NCBI GenBank assembly: GCA_033063855.1
Contig: CP093831.1
Span: forward strand, 12,152,001-12,216,000
Length of the DNA: 64,000 nt
Source: Smittia aterrima
Taxonomy: Eukaryota; Arthropoda; Insecta; Diptera; Chironomidae
Reading direction: 5' to 3'
A program made the position numbers and the translations under genes. Positions 50,066-60,200 of this stretch are shown here, piece after piece; within the stretch, counting starts at the first letter, position 1, and every line of letters begins with the position of its first letter. The notes under the pieces were generated by a model, which searched no databases, was not told the DNA's origin, and saw nothing but the letters and a program-made list of their open reading frames with translations.

Positions 50066-50581
50066 TTACAAACGACGACCACGGCGACCTCCCTTTCTGC
50101 GGGTAGAATCAGATGGAATTGGTGTAACATCTTCAATGCGTCCGATCTTCATGTTTGAACGAGCCAATGCACGCAATGCGGATTGAGCTCCAGGTCCTGG
50201 AGTCTTCGTGCGGTTTCCACCAGTTGCACGCAATTTGATGTGAAGAGCTGTGATTCCAAGAACCTTGCACTTCTCAGCGACATCCTAAAAGAAATGACGA
50301 ACGTTAGTGACGATTTGAGAAAGAATCGATATCGAGTAACTCACTTGGGCAGCCAACATAGCAGCGTACGGAGAGGCTTCGTCACGATCAGCTTTGACCT
50401 TCATGCCACCGGTGACACGAGAGATGGTTTCCTTGCCAGACAAATCTGTCACATGGACGAAGGTATCGTTGAAGCTGGCGTAGATGTGTGCAACACCGAA
50501 AACAACTTCGCCTTCACGAACTTGGGGTCCGAGCGAGACTTGGACTTCTTCTTTCACAACTTTGTTTTTGCGGGGAGCCAT
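50066..50581 (-). CDS. RpS14: 40S ribosomal protein S14
   Basis: Small-subunit ribosomal protein uS11. Exons (minus): 50581-50345 and 50284-50066; 60 nt intron; 151 aa, exactly the usual length. Begins MAPRKNKVVKEE; contains VAHIYASFNDTFVHVTDLSG and GGMKVKADRDEASPYAAMLA; after the splice DVAEKCKVLGITALHIKLRA and TPGPGAQSALRALARS; ends with a basic RRKGGRRGRRL tail. A 5' UTR intron acceptor (TTCATTTTAG) seems to lie about 25 bases before the ATG. Confidence 0.97.
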
Positions 50582-51022
50582 TGTTTCTCCTTAGATTGGA
50601 CTGCAGTCTAAAATGAAATAAACAAAAAATTTGTGTGATTTTGTGTTCTGCGTTAGAGGTTAAAATATTTTTGTTTCACGATTCTCGATTTAAATGAACA
50701 ATTTGAACCTTCATGTCATGTTTTGAATGAACTTAGTTATCATATCTTCAAACTAACTCAAAATTCAGATTGTTTTAAGCGAGTTTTCCCATGAAATTTA
50801 TTAAAAATTAGCAGCACAATTGTACCTCGAAAATAATTCCGATGAAAAAGAGAGAGAAGACAAAAAAAGACGAGAAATTGTAATTTCCATGTGAAAACGC
50901 TTCAAAGGGAAAGAAACTATATTATGAAACTTAGGCCCAAAAGCATTTTTTTGTGACACTCCCTTAGTCGTTGTTGACAAACAAAGTAAAACCAGCTTTT
51001 AATTAATTAAAACCCAAGCATT
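50582..51022. other. Spacer between RpS14 and the ACP array
   Basis: Divergent promoter region of RpS14 (minus) and ACP copy 1 (plus). From about 50820 it already contains the array's repeated upstream block (TTCAAAGGGAAAGAAACTAT at 50901-50920 and the AACCCAAGCATT leader before the ATG). Confidence 0.55.
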
Positions 51023-51301
51023 ATGTCCGATGTTAAAAGCAAAGTTATAAGAGTCATTCAGGAACAATTAGATGTAGACGAGGTAATTTTAAAAAATATT
51101 TTTATTTTCCTTCTTTCTTATGATATTCTACAGGTGACTCCAGAATTAAATTTGGATGACTTAGGAGCAGACTCACTTGCTCGCGCCGAACTAGTTGCGG
51201 CTATAGAAGCAGAGTTCCATACTGATATTCCTGATGATGACGCAGAAAAATTTCTTAAAGTCTCAGATATCATCGAGTATGTGCGCAAAATTTTTGGATG
51301 A
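51023..51301 (+). CDS. Acyl carrier protein-like, array copy 1
   Basis: Carries acyl chains as thioesters on a 4'-phosphopantetheine arm. Exons 51023-51082 and 51134-51301; 51 nt intron; 75 aa, the size of bacterial ACP (about 77). Exon 1 is helix I (MSDVKSKVIRVIQEQLDVDE); exon 2 has the attachment motif DLGADSL with Ser34, then helix II-III (AAIEAEF, IPDDDAEKF) and helix IV. No mitochondrial presequence is present, unlike animal mtACP. The LARAEL after DSL departs from the usual LDxVEL. The intron is a multiple of three and open, so unspliced RNA would add 17 hydrophobic residues. AATAAA at about 51369. Confidence 0.85.
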   Translation: MSDVKSKVIRVIQEQLDVDEVILKNIFIFLLSYDILQVTPELNLDDLGADSLARAELVAAIEAEFHTDIPDDDAEKFLKVSDIIEYVRKIFG

Positions 51302-51884
51302 TTCCAAAAAAGGAATTATGCAGTTTCCAAAGTCGTTGTATTTTAACTGAAATCAGAGTCATAATTTGAATAAAAATCAAAATAAAAATTTAATAATCAG
51401 ATAAACTCGTCTTTTATTTTGTAACATTATGCTCAAGAGTTGATCAAAATGATTATTTCCGTCGAAACAATTTTTATAGCTCGACACGTGCAAAAAAACT
51501 GTTATTTGCCAGAGCAAATAAAAACAAAACAAATTGAACTAGATCGCACGGTGGTATCTCTGGCCTTTGCCCTACGACGTTCCCGCGCAACCCGCAAGGG
51601 AACATTTACAATAGGGCTCTTTCTAGGGTACAGTACAAGCATTTATTTCTTAAACAAAAGCAATACTCCTTTTTCAAAAAAATTTGTGTGGTCCGGAGTG
51701 ATTTGCAGCACAAATGTATTTCGAAAAGAATTCCGAAGAAATAGAAATTCTATGATCTACTTCAAAGGGAAAGAAACTATGCAACGAACGTTAGGTCCAT
51801 TTTTAGAAGCACTCGCTTGATTGTTATCACAAAAAAAGTACAACCAGGTTAATTCAAGCTTTTATCAATTAAAATCCAATCATT

Positions 51885-52169
51885 ATGTCCGATGTTGAAA
51901 GCAAAGTTAAGAACATCGTTAAGGAAAAATTGGAGCTTTCCATTGATGAGGTAATTTTTAAAAAGATTTTTATTCTCCTTCTTTCTTATGATATTCTACA
52001 GGTGGATCCAGAATCAAAATTGGTGGATGATTTAGAAGCAGACTCACTTCAATATGTCGACTTAATTTTGGCTATAGAAGAAGAATTCGGAATTGATATT
52101 CCTGATGAAGAAGCAGAAAAATTTGTTAAAGTTTCAGATATCATCGAGTATGTGCGCAATAATCTGTAA
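51885..52169 (+). CDS. Acyl carrier protein-like, array copy 2
   Basis: Exons 51885-51950 and 52002-52169; 51 nt intron; 77 aa. Helix I MSDVESKVKNIVKEKLEL; attachment site DDLEADSL with Ser37 (the usual Gly before Ala is Glu); helix II-III LILAIEEEFGIDIPDEEAEK is the closest of the set to bacterial ACP; helix IV ends EYVRNNL. The intron starts GTAATT, ends TTCTACAG, and is open and in frame. The leader upstream of ATG is shared with the other copies. No targeting sequence. AATAAA at about 52231. Confidence 0.85.
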   Translation: MSDVESKVKNIVKEKLELSIDEVIFKKIFILLLSYDILQVDPESKLVDDLEADSLQYVDLILAIEEEFGIDIPDEEAEKFVKVSDIIEYVRNNL

Positions 52170-52612
52170 ATAAAATGGCTACACCGAAGAAGGAACTGAT
52201 ATTTAAACAAGCATTTCTCTTCAAATCAGATCATAATTTCAATAAAAATCAAAAGAAAAATTCAAATGAAATATCAGAAAAACTCGTCTTTTATTCTTAG
52301 TATAGATCAACTCACGAGTTGATCAAAATTGTTTTATTTTGTCAAAGACAATTTACACAGCTCGATACACTTTATGCAAAAAAAAATTGTTATTGGCCAG
52401 AGTAAAAAAAATCTAAAATCAAATACCTTTTTCGAAAAGAATTCCGAAGAAATAGAGAGAGCCGATGAGAGAGCGATAGAAAATTCTACGATCTGCTTCA
52501 AAGGGAAAGAAACTCTTCAACGATAAATAATTTTGGAATCCTCTCCTTTAATCGTTTAAAATAAGTAGAACCAGGTTAATTCAAGCTTTTTATTAATTAA
52601 AACCCAAGCATT

Positions 52613-52888
52613 ATGTCCGATGTTGAAAGCAAAGTTAAGAACATCATTATGGAACATTTAGATGTTTCCGGAGATCAGGTAATTTTTGAAAATATTTGTA
52701 TTTTTCTTAAATTTCTAATGATTTGTTATGATATTCTACAGGTGAAACCAGAATCTCATTTGGTAAATGATTTAGGAGCAGACTCACTTGATTTCGTCGA
52801 ATTATTTATGGCTATAGAAGAAGCGTTCAGCAAAAAAATTGTTATTGGCCAGAGTAAATGTATTTCGAAAATAATTCCGAAGAAATAG
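52613..52888 (+). pseudogene. ACP-like array copy 3, truncated
   Basis: Exons 52613-52678 and 52742-52888; 63 nt intron. It keeps helix I, the attachment motif DLGADSLDFVEL (Ser37) and helix II to EEAF, but then runs into the array's 3' flank sequence (TTGTTATTGGCCAGAGTAAA) and stops after 70 codons with an unrelated basic tail. Helices III and IV, the stop region and the AATAAA are gone. The junction sits at GCAAAAAA, also found in the flank after copy 2, so a microhomology deletion is likely. A product lacking half of the four-helix bundle is unlikely to fold as ACP. Confidence 0.75.
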
Positions 52889-53068
52889 AGAGAACCGATG
52901 AAAGAGAGAGAGCGACAGAAAATTCCTGCTTCAAAGGGAAAGAAACTATGCAACGAACGTTAGGTCCATTTTATAATCATTTTTAGGAGCTCTCGCTTAA
53001 TCGTTCTTATCACAAAAAAAGTAAAACCAGGTTAATTCACGCTTTTTATTAATTAAAACCCGAGCAAA

Positions 53069-53365
53069 ATGACCGATGTTGAAAGCAAAGTCATTAGAGT
53101 CATTCAGTTGCAATTAGATGTGGACCCGGACAAGGTTATTTTTAAAAGATTTGTATTTTTCCAAAAATTTCTAATGATTTCTTATCATCCTTTACAGGTT
53201 AAACCAGAAGCCCATTTGGCTAATGATTTGGGAGCAGACTTACTCCAACATGTCGAACTAATTTTGGCTATAGAAGAAAAGTTCCATATTGCAATTCCTG
53301 ATGACGAAGCAAAAAAACTTGTCTTCGTTTCTGATGTCATCGAGTATGTGCGCAACAATCTGTAA
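53069..53365 (+). CDS. ACP-like array copy 4, without the phosphopantetheine serine
   Basis: Exons 53069-53134 and 53198-53365; 63 nt intron with donor GTTATT; 77 aa. Whole ACP fold is present (helix I MTDVESKVIRVIQLQLDV; LILAIEEKFHIAIPDDEAKK; EYVRNNL end), but the attachment motif reads DLGADLL: Ser37 is Leu (codon TCA to TTA). It therefore cannot be converted to the holo form. The frame is otherwise intact, and leader and AATAAA (about 53461) are kept, so this is either a young non-functional copy or an apo-only protein with another role. Confidence 0.75.
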   Translation: MTDVESKVIRVIQLQLDVDPDKVIFKRFVFFQKFLMISYHPLQVKPEAHLANDLGADLLQHVELILAIEEKFHIAIPDDEAKKLVFVSDVIEYVRNNL

Positions 53366-53769
53366 ATAAAATGGCTACACCGAAGAAGGAACTGATATTT
53401 AAACAAGCAATTGGCAGATTCCAAAGTCATTACATTTCTCGTCAGATCAGATCATAATTTCAATAAAAGTCGGAAGAAAATATCACAAAAGTTTTTTTAT
53501 TCCAAAACAGGTCGACAAAAAAATTGGCCAGAGTAAAAAAAAAACAAATTTGCATCACACATTTCGATGAAATAGAGAGAACCGACGAGACAGAGAGAGA
53601 TAGAAAATACGCTTCGAGGGACGAAACTTTGCAATAAATTTCTGAACCAGAATTTTTAATTTTTAAGGCACTCGCTTAATCATTTTTAGGAGCTCTCGCT
53701 CAATCGTTCTTATAACAAAGAGAAAAACCAGGGTAAATCAAGCTTTTTATTAATTGAAATCCAACCATT

Positions 53770-54113
53770 ATGGACGATTTTGAAAAAAGAGCTAAGAGTA
53801 TTATTGCAGATCAATTAGGTCTTTCCGTAGATGAGGTTATTTTTAACAGATTTCTAATTTGTTAATATTGCTAATGATCTCTTATAATTTTGCACAGATT
53901 ACACCAGAAGCGAATTTCATGGATGACTTAGGAGCAGACTCACTTGATCTCGTCGAGATAACCATGGCTATAGAAGAAGAATTCGGAATTCAAATTTCTG
54001 ATGAAGAAGCAGTAAAACTTGTCACAGTTGCAGCTGTGATCGATTTTGTGCGCGTGCGCAATTACGGGAAACCAGCTGGCGAAGCAGGAGAGAACACAGA
54101 AGAAAACAATTAA
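53770..54113 (+). CDS. Acyl carrier protein-like, array copy 5
   Basis: Exons 53770-53835 and 53898-54113; 62 nt intron (GTTATT...GCACAG); 93 aa. Helix I differs from copies 1-4 (MDDFEKRAKSIIADQLGLSV) and resembles bacterial ACP; attachment motif DDLGADSLDLVEI (Ser37); AIEEEFGIQISDEEA; an extended Glu/Gly-rich tail of about 20 residues after helix IV replaces the short NNL end. Here the intron is not a multiple of three, so splicing is required. AATAAA at about 54174. It is the intact partner of copy 6. Confidence 0.83.
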
Positions 54114-54479
54114 AGTAGCAATTAAGCAGATTCCAAAGTCATAGCATTTTTCGTCAAATGAGATCATAATTTCAATAAAAGTCAGAAGAAAAGATCACAA
54201 AAGTTTTTTTATTCCAAAACAGGTCGACAAAAAAATTTGCCAGAGTAAAAAAATCAAATTTGCATCACAAATTTCGATGAAATAGAGAGAACCGACGAGA
54301 CAGAGAGAGATAGAAAATACGCTTCGAGGGACGAAACTTTGCAATAAATTTCTGAACCAGAATTTTTAGTTCTTAAGATACTCGCTTAATCATTTTTAGG
54401 AGCTCTCGCTCAATCGTTCTTATAACAAAGAGTAAAACCAGGTTAATTCAAGCTTTTTATTAATTAATATCCAACCATT

Positions 54480-54813
54480 ATGGGCGATTTTGAAAAAGAG
54501 CTAAGAGTATTATTGCAGATCAATTACGTATTCCAGTGGATGAGGTTATTTTTAACAGATTTCTAATTTGTATATATTGCTAATGATCTCTTATAATTTT
54601 GCACAGATTAAACCAGAAGCGAATTTCATGGATGACTTAGGAGCAGACTCACTTGATCTCGTCGAGATAACCATGGCTATAGAAAATGAATTCGGAATTG
54701 AAATTCCTGTTGAAGAAGCAGTAAAACTTGTCACAGTTGCAGCTGTGATCGAGTATTGCTTAGTCAGGAGAAACCAGCTGGCTAAGCTGGAGGCAACATC
54801 AGAAAACAATTAA
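54480..54813 (+). pseudogene. ACP-like array copy 6, frameshifted in exon 1
   Basis: Near-identical to copy 5 in exons, intron (54545-54606) and spacer, but the A run after the fifth codon has five A instead of six. The one-base deletion shifts exon 1; after normal splicing translation stops early in exon 2. Exon 2 (54607-54813) is itself open and keeps DDLGADSLDLVEI with the attachment serine, plus a changed C-terminal tail. Either a recent pseudogene or an assembly error in a homopolymer; initiation at an internal ATG of exon 2 would lack helix I. Confidence 0.7.
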
Positions 54814-55073
54814 AGAAGCAATTAAGCAGATTCCAAAGTCTTTAGATTTTAAGAAAAATCAGTTTATAATTTCAATATTAATAAAAATCAAACAAAAGCA
54901 TCTGAAAAGCTTTTATTCTTAATCATAATATACTCACGAGTCGATCAAAATATTTTTATTTTGTCAAAAACAATTTACACAGCTCGACACACTTTATGCA
55001 AAAAAATTGTTACTGGCCAGAGTAAAAAAAATCCAAAATCAAACAAAATTGTTCGTAGTAAATCATAAATAAA

Positions 55074-56148
55074 ATGGGTTTCTCGGTGAAGATAAAGACA
55101 AAAAACGGCGCTCAACACATAATAAGGTTTGTATCTTTAGTCAGGAAATAAAGAAAGTCTGAAATATTTTACTTTTGCAGCGATTTGAGCGACGAAACAA
55201 AAATTGAACAATTGAAGACAAAGATTCAAGAGCTTACGCAAATCGCTCCTCCAATTGAGATTCGGTCAGGTTTCCCACCAAAAGTGTTATCAGCTGAAGA
55301 TGGAGACACTCTTAAAGGAAGTGGAATCTCATCAGGAGGTAATTTTCTTTATTTCTGCGCAATCATTGACACCACAAATGGAATTGTTTTGATATTATTT
55401 TTTAGAAACCCTGATCGTTGATACGAAGCCTTTGAGTCAAGAAGAAAAAGATGCAATTGAGAGAGCTAAAAGACTTGCTGAAGACGAGATTTTAGCGAGG
55501 CAACTTGCTGAGCCTGGAGAAGCTGGTGGAAGTGCAACAAATGGAATTCTGTTGAAGCAAGTGGTCGACGCTGACAACAGCTGTCTCTTTACAAGTATCG
55601 GATTTCTATTGAGCGGAAAAGTCGATACCACGTCTGGAAACTACATGAGACAGATTATTGCTCAAACTGTTCATAATGAGAAAGAAACGTACAACTCGGG
55701 AATCCTTGGACGAGATAACGCAGAGTACTGCGCGTGGATTATGCAAGAGAGCAACTGGGGCGGTGCAATCGAAGTCAGCATCTTAAGTCAACATTATGGA
55801 ATTGAATTCGACGTGGTCGATATCACAAACGCAATGATTAACCGTTTTGGAGAAGACAAACATTATCCGATGAGAGGATTCCTTCTTTACGATGGCATTC
55901 ATTACGACCCTTTGTACCTGGAGTCGTTCAGCGGGGATAACCAAAAGACATTGTTCTCCGTTGAAGACGAACCTCAGATCTTTGAAATGGCTGAGAACTT
56001 AGCAAAGGAAGCGAAATCTTCGAGACAGTACACAGATGTCGACAAGTTTACTTTGAAATGTTTGCAATGTGACACGCAATTGAAAGGTCAAAGTCAAGCA
56101 ACTGTACACGCAAAAGAGACAGGTCACACTAAGTTTGGTGAAGTCTAA
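55074..56148 (+). CDS. YOD1: Ubiquitin thioesterase OTU1 / YOD1
   Basis: OTU-family cysteine deubiquitinase working with p97/VCP in ER-associated degradation. Exons 55074-55126, 55181-55338, 55406-56148; 317 aa. N-terminal UBX-like domain (residues 1-~75); OTU domain with catalytic Cys in DADNSCLFTSIG, and His in LLYDGIHYDPL; C-terminal C2H2 zinc finger CLQCDTQLKGQSQATVHAKE followed by TGH. Order and length match YOD1. The gene begins just past the end of the ACP array, and its 5' flank is array sequence, so part of its promoter may have been replaced or shifted by the duplications. Confidence 0.94.
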
Positions 56149-56268
56149 AATTTTCTTGCTTTAATCGTTTGAATATTCTCAATTCACTTTTTATTTCTTT
56201 ATCGAGTGTTAGTGAGCAAATAAATTGAAAAGGTACTCTACAATTAATGAGAACTTAATGATTTTTAT

Positions 56269-56634
56269 TTATTTCTTGAAAATTTTAAAGAAGGAAGCAA
56301 CGGTTGTCTTGTTTTTCATTTTCCGAATGATGTTATGTTTTTTTAAAACAGGCGATTGACTTATCAGTATTTGCTCGTCATCGTTAAACTCTTCTTGGTA
56401 GATTAGATCCTCTTCATCTGCGTCATCAACTTTTACGATCTTTGGATTGAACGATTTATGTTTGCTCGTGTCGAATTTCTTAACTTTGTTTTGCTCCAAC
56501 GACTTCATGAAAATTCTTGCGGCTGGTGGCAGTTTCGTATGAAAGCGGTGACTGATTCTGAATGATTTTCTTAATTTAGATCCTCGGGTAAAAGTTTGAA
56601 TTACGTCCACTGAATTTTCTTTGTTGATTGACAT
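56269..56634 (-). CDS. Small basic orphan protein with TATA/Inr promoter
   Basis: Single exon, 121 aa, no recognised domain. Rich in Lys/Arg at the N- and C-termini with an acidic centre (DDADEEDLIYQEEFNDDEQ). No signal peptide or membrane helix. The end is ASFFKIFKK and the stop codon overlaps an AATAAA. A TATA box 31 bases before an initiator TCAGTC (see 56696-56730) and a good start context (AAAAATGTC) support a real gene. It lies on the minus strand between YOD1 and PERK. Function not known; small TATA-driven intronless genes in insects are often regulated in stage- or tissue-specific ways, which is only inference here. Confidence 0.65.
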   Translation of the reverse strand: MSINKENSVDVIQTFTRGSKLRKSFRISHRFHTKLPPAARIFMKSLEQNKVKKFDTSKHKSFNPKIVKVDDADEEDLIYQEEFNDDEQILISQSPVLKKHNIIRKMKNKTTVASFFKIFKK

Positions 56635-57272
56635 TTTTAATTTTTATGCTTGACACTTCGAATAATGCGACTTGATCTGCTGAAAGAACATTAACGACTG
56701 ACTATTATTTTTTCAAAGGACTTATTTATATCCTTAAGTCGTTGACCATCTTATAAGAAAACGAAGATGCTTTCGGTTTTCTTATCTAACACCTTCAAAA
56801 ATTGCAGGTTGGCTCACTTCTCAATGCAGACTCATTAAATATCGGTCTTTAAATGGAAGTTATCTTTTTGAAGCAAGTTATTACGTGATCTCACCCGATC
56901 GTCCTTTTCCATTGGCAAGTCATTAAGATAGAGTTTTATGAAGGAAAGGAATTGGTTTACATAAAACGCCCTCGAAGGTAAAAGTATAAACTTTCTTTGT
57001 TGTTTTAATCCTTTAAAATTGTCAACAGGTCAGAGAAGGATTGAAACTGAAAACCCATCAAACGGTCAAAATAAGAATTATTTTTTATCAATTAAAAAGT
57101 CATTTAAAAAATAACTTTCAACTTAATTTTTATTTAAGAAAACTGAATCATTAAAAAGTTTATCCTTGAAAATAAAAATCAAATTCAATTTCTTTCAATC
57201 TTAACATTGACTATGAAAAATACTTTAAAATTATTATTAACGAGTCTTGAAGAACAAAACAGTTGCCAAGAA
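56635..57272. other. Spacer between orphan gene and PERK
   Basis: Contains the orphan gene's promoter (56696-56730) and an AT-rich stretch with the PERK 3' UTR. No other gene seen. Confidence 0.5.
56696..56730 (-). promoter_or_regulatory. TATA box and initiator of the orphan gene
   Basis: Minus strand: TATAAATA at 56730-56723 and TCAGTC at 56701-56696, with the initiator A 31 bases after the first T of the TATA box. This is the canonical insect core promoter spacing; the predicted 5' UTR is about 65 bases. Confidence 0.65.
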
Positions 57273-60200
57273 TTATTTACCGAGGCTGTTTTGGGAGCTC
57301 TGCGAATCCAATCGACGAGTGGGAAGTTCAAATTGCCAGTTCTGATAGTCATCAACTTTATTCAAAGGTGGACGAGAGAAGATTCCATAAGTCGTTGGTC
57401 TTTCTTCAGGTCGCTTCGATAGCATCAGTTTTAGAAGTTCGTACTATTAAAAAAAAGAGATTAAAGTTAATTTTTTAATTTGAAATCTGATCAACTCACT
57501 TCGTCTTTAGACTGTTCGATAAACTCCTGTGGGAAGATATGTTTACGAATGTTTTCGAGGACTTTGTAACGCTCAGTTTCTGTTCCGAAGTAGTTCAGTA
57601 ATTCGAAGAGGATCAGGCCAAGTGAGAATATATCAACTTTATAATTATATTGCAGTCCTTTGGATTGCTCAGGACTCATGTAGAGGCTCGTCCCAACACG
57701 TTGAGTGTGTTTCTTCTGAGCAGTGTAAGCCAAGTCTCCCACATTTGTCGAGGAATTCGATGAAGATGACGTAAGAGGATCAACTGATATATCAGCCATG
57801 TCAGTTACGAGCCCAAAATCCCCAATTTTAATTTGTCCGTCTAACGCGAAGAAAATATTTCCCGGCTTCAAATCTCGATGAATCAGTCCTTTTAGATGAA
57901 CATAGTGCACAGCCTCAATGATTTGATTCCAAATGTCAAAAATCTTTCCATTTCTTTTCTGCAAATCATTTGCTCTCAGCCAATCCTTCAAGCTGTTCTT
58001 CATGCATAATTGCATTTGAATGTAAAGATACATTTTTCTCTGTGTTGACCCGTTATTGGCAGCGTTCGTCTTTTTCAGTTTGATTTCTGAAACTGATGGC
58101 AAGTCTAATGACATTTGCCTACGATGTCCTTTCTTCTTGTTTTTTGTCTGTGTTTCTGAGCGACTCAGACTATCTTTATCACTAGTTTGAAATGAGATCA
58201 CATGGCTTCGTTCACTGGGCACTTCTGATTGTGAATCTTGAGTTGGCTCTTTAAATTCGATTTGAAATGATTCGTCGTCATCATCATCATCTGCAACACT
58301 TTCTTCAGCATCAATTTCGTCATTGCAAGTGTCGCTGATATCTTGCGACTCAGCTTTAAATTGAATGAAAGATGAATCGTCATCGAATGAAGCAGCTCTC
58401 CCAAAATCTCCGTTGGTCAAATCATTGAACGGATTTGTATCATTCACCAACCAAGAGCTTTTCGATTGAGCAAAGTTACTTAGCTCATTATAATTTGGAA
58501 ATGCTTTTGATTCTTCAGTTGGAGATGGAGAATCGATTGTGATGGAAGTTGAGAGAATGTCTCTTGTCAAGAGATCTTTATCTTTCACTTCTTGCCATCC
58601 TTTCGGTGGTTGCTCAACCCAAGCGTGGAAGTATCTAACGATGTTCTTGTGTTCGCAGTTCGCCAGAGTTTTAACTTCTCTCATGACACGCTCTCGCGAT
58701 TCCTTTTTCGATGGCAGAACGATTCGTTTGATCGCGTAGTGACAATCGTCAAGTTTGTTCTTTACTTCAAACACAACCCCGAATCCACCTTTGCCGAGAC
58801 ATTGAACGAGATCGAAATCAGTAAGGAATCTTGAAATATAATTGGCTTCACCATTGAAGGATTGTGATTCACTTGCGCTTCTTATCTTTGCCTGTACTTC
58901 GTTTCTTAACATCTCAACTTCTTTGCGATTCTGCTGCTCCTCTTCAAATTCGATTGCTTCTTTTCCAAATGGAACTGTAACGTAGACAACTTCAGTGTTT
59001 TGTCTACGTCGATTGCTCAAAGCTATGTTGATAAGAAAAGCTGTTGTCAAAGCGATAACTGAAATCTCCTTCCAATAGTCCCAGAGAGACGAAGTTCTCG
59101 CCAGAATTCCGTGATCTTTGAATGTTCTGTTGTCAAATTCCTCGGGAGTTATTTTCGTGCTTCTCGTCTTCTTTCCACATTGAATTGAATGATTGTAGTC
59201 GCCTTCAGTGAAAAGATAAAAGCCTTTTCCGTCAGCATATTGCGAAGCATAAAGCACTGATTGTGCATTGAGCTGATCATCCATTTTCATCAATTCATGT
59301 GAAGTCTTCAAGCCTTCATCAGGGTTGCCTTCGATTAGTTTTAAAGTATTATCGCTTGCAGGGTAAGGCTTGAATGGAATCTTCAAGTATTGATCTTCAT
59401 CGTTAATCAAGTTATGTTCAAGTTCCTTGTGATGATCGATCGTAGTTCGAATTAAATTAGACTCTTGAATATAAAGCTGCTGTTGAAACATTCCGAGATA
59501 GACCGATGGAGTCATTCTTGAGTCGATGGATGGCTTGAAGATATCTTTATTCTCCCACAACCATCCGACGTTTTTGAATAAATCGACACTGACTAATTGA
59601 TTGTTCACATCCATTCGATAAACGCTGACAATTGGAGCATCAAACTTTTGTTCCCACAAAATCTGATTTGGATATTTCTTGCTATAGCCACAAATAATTC
59701 CATCGGGAACTATAACACGCAAGTCAAAATCGAGAATATAATTGTCAATCTCGTCATTCTTTGATACTTGTGATTGACAATTGTCGTTGGGTAGCATCTC
59801 AAGCTCGTGATGACCGATGGAGAAATTCCAACGCTCAGTACCTGATCGTGGTTCAATTGCTCGAACTGTTTGTGTTTCTCGTCTAACTACGAGAATATCG
59901 TCAAGAAATTCATCAGAAGGCTTTTCATTTCCTTCCTCAGCAACTTCGGTAAGGTTTTGATTTTTGCAGCCTCTCATTGAGCATTCGTAAACGATCCTCC
60001 CTGTTCGACTGTTGATCCCATAAGAACGAACTTCTTTACCTCCAGAAATTACCATGTCGTCAGAAAATTTAAATGAAGATTTTAGTAAATCTTCAGCTGT
60101 TACCGGAATCGCTTCGATCGAGTCACCATCGAATTTATAAATGCCACCATTAAGTGAAGGAATCATCCTAACATATTTTCCATTATTTGTCAAATCAAGC

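Larger units (their letters stand above)
50820..55035 (+). repeat. Tandem repeat array carrying six ACP-like gene copies
   Basis: Units of roughly 450-870 bases repeat the order: upstream block (TTCAAAGGGAAAGAAACTAT ... AGGAGCTCTCGCTTAATCG), AT-rich leader (ACCAGGTTAATTCAAGCTTT, TTATTAATTAAAACCCAAGC), ATG, short exon 1, short intron, exon 2, AATAAA, then a 3' flank with TTGTTATTGGCCAGAGTAAA. The units ending with copies 5 and 6 (about 53460-54170 and 54171-54870) are nearly identical including the spacer, so that duplication is recent. The 3' flank motif recurs after copy 6 (54956-55040) immediately before the YOD1 start. Confidence 0.85.
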
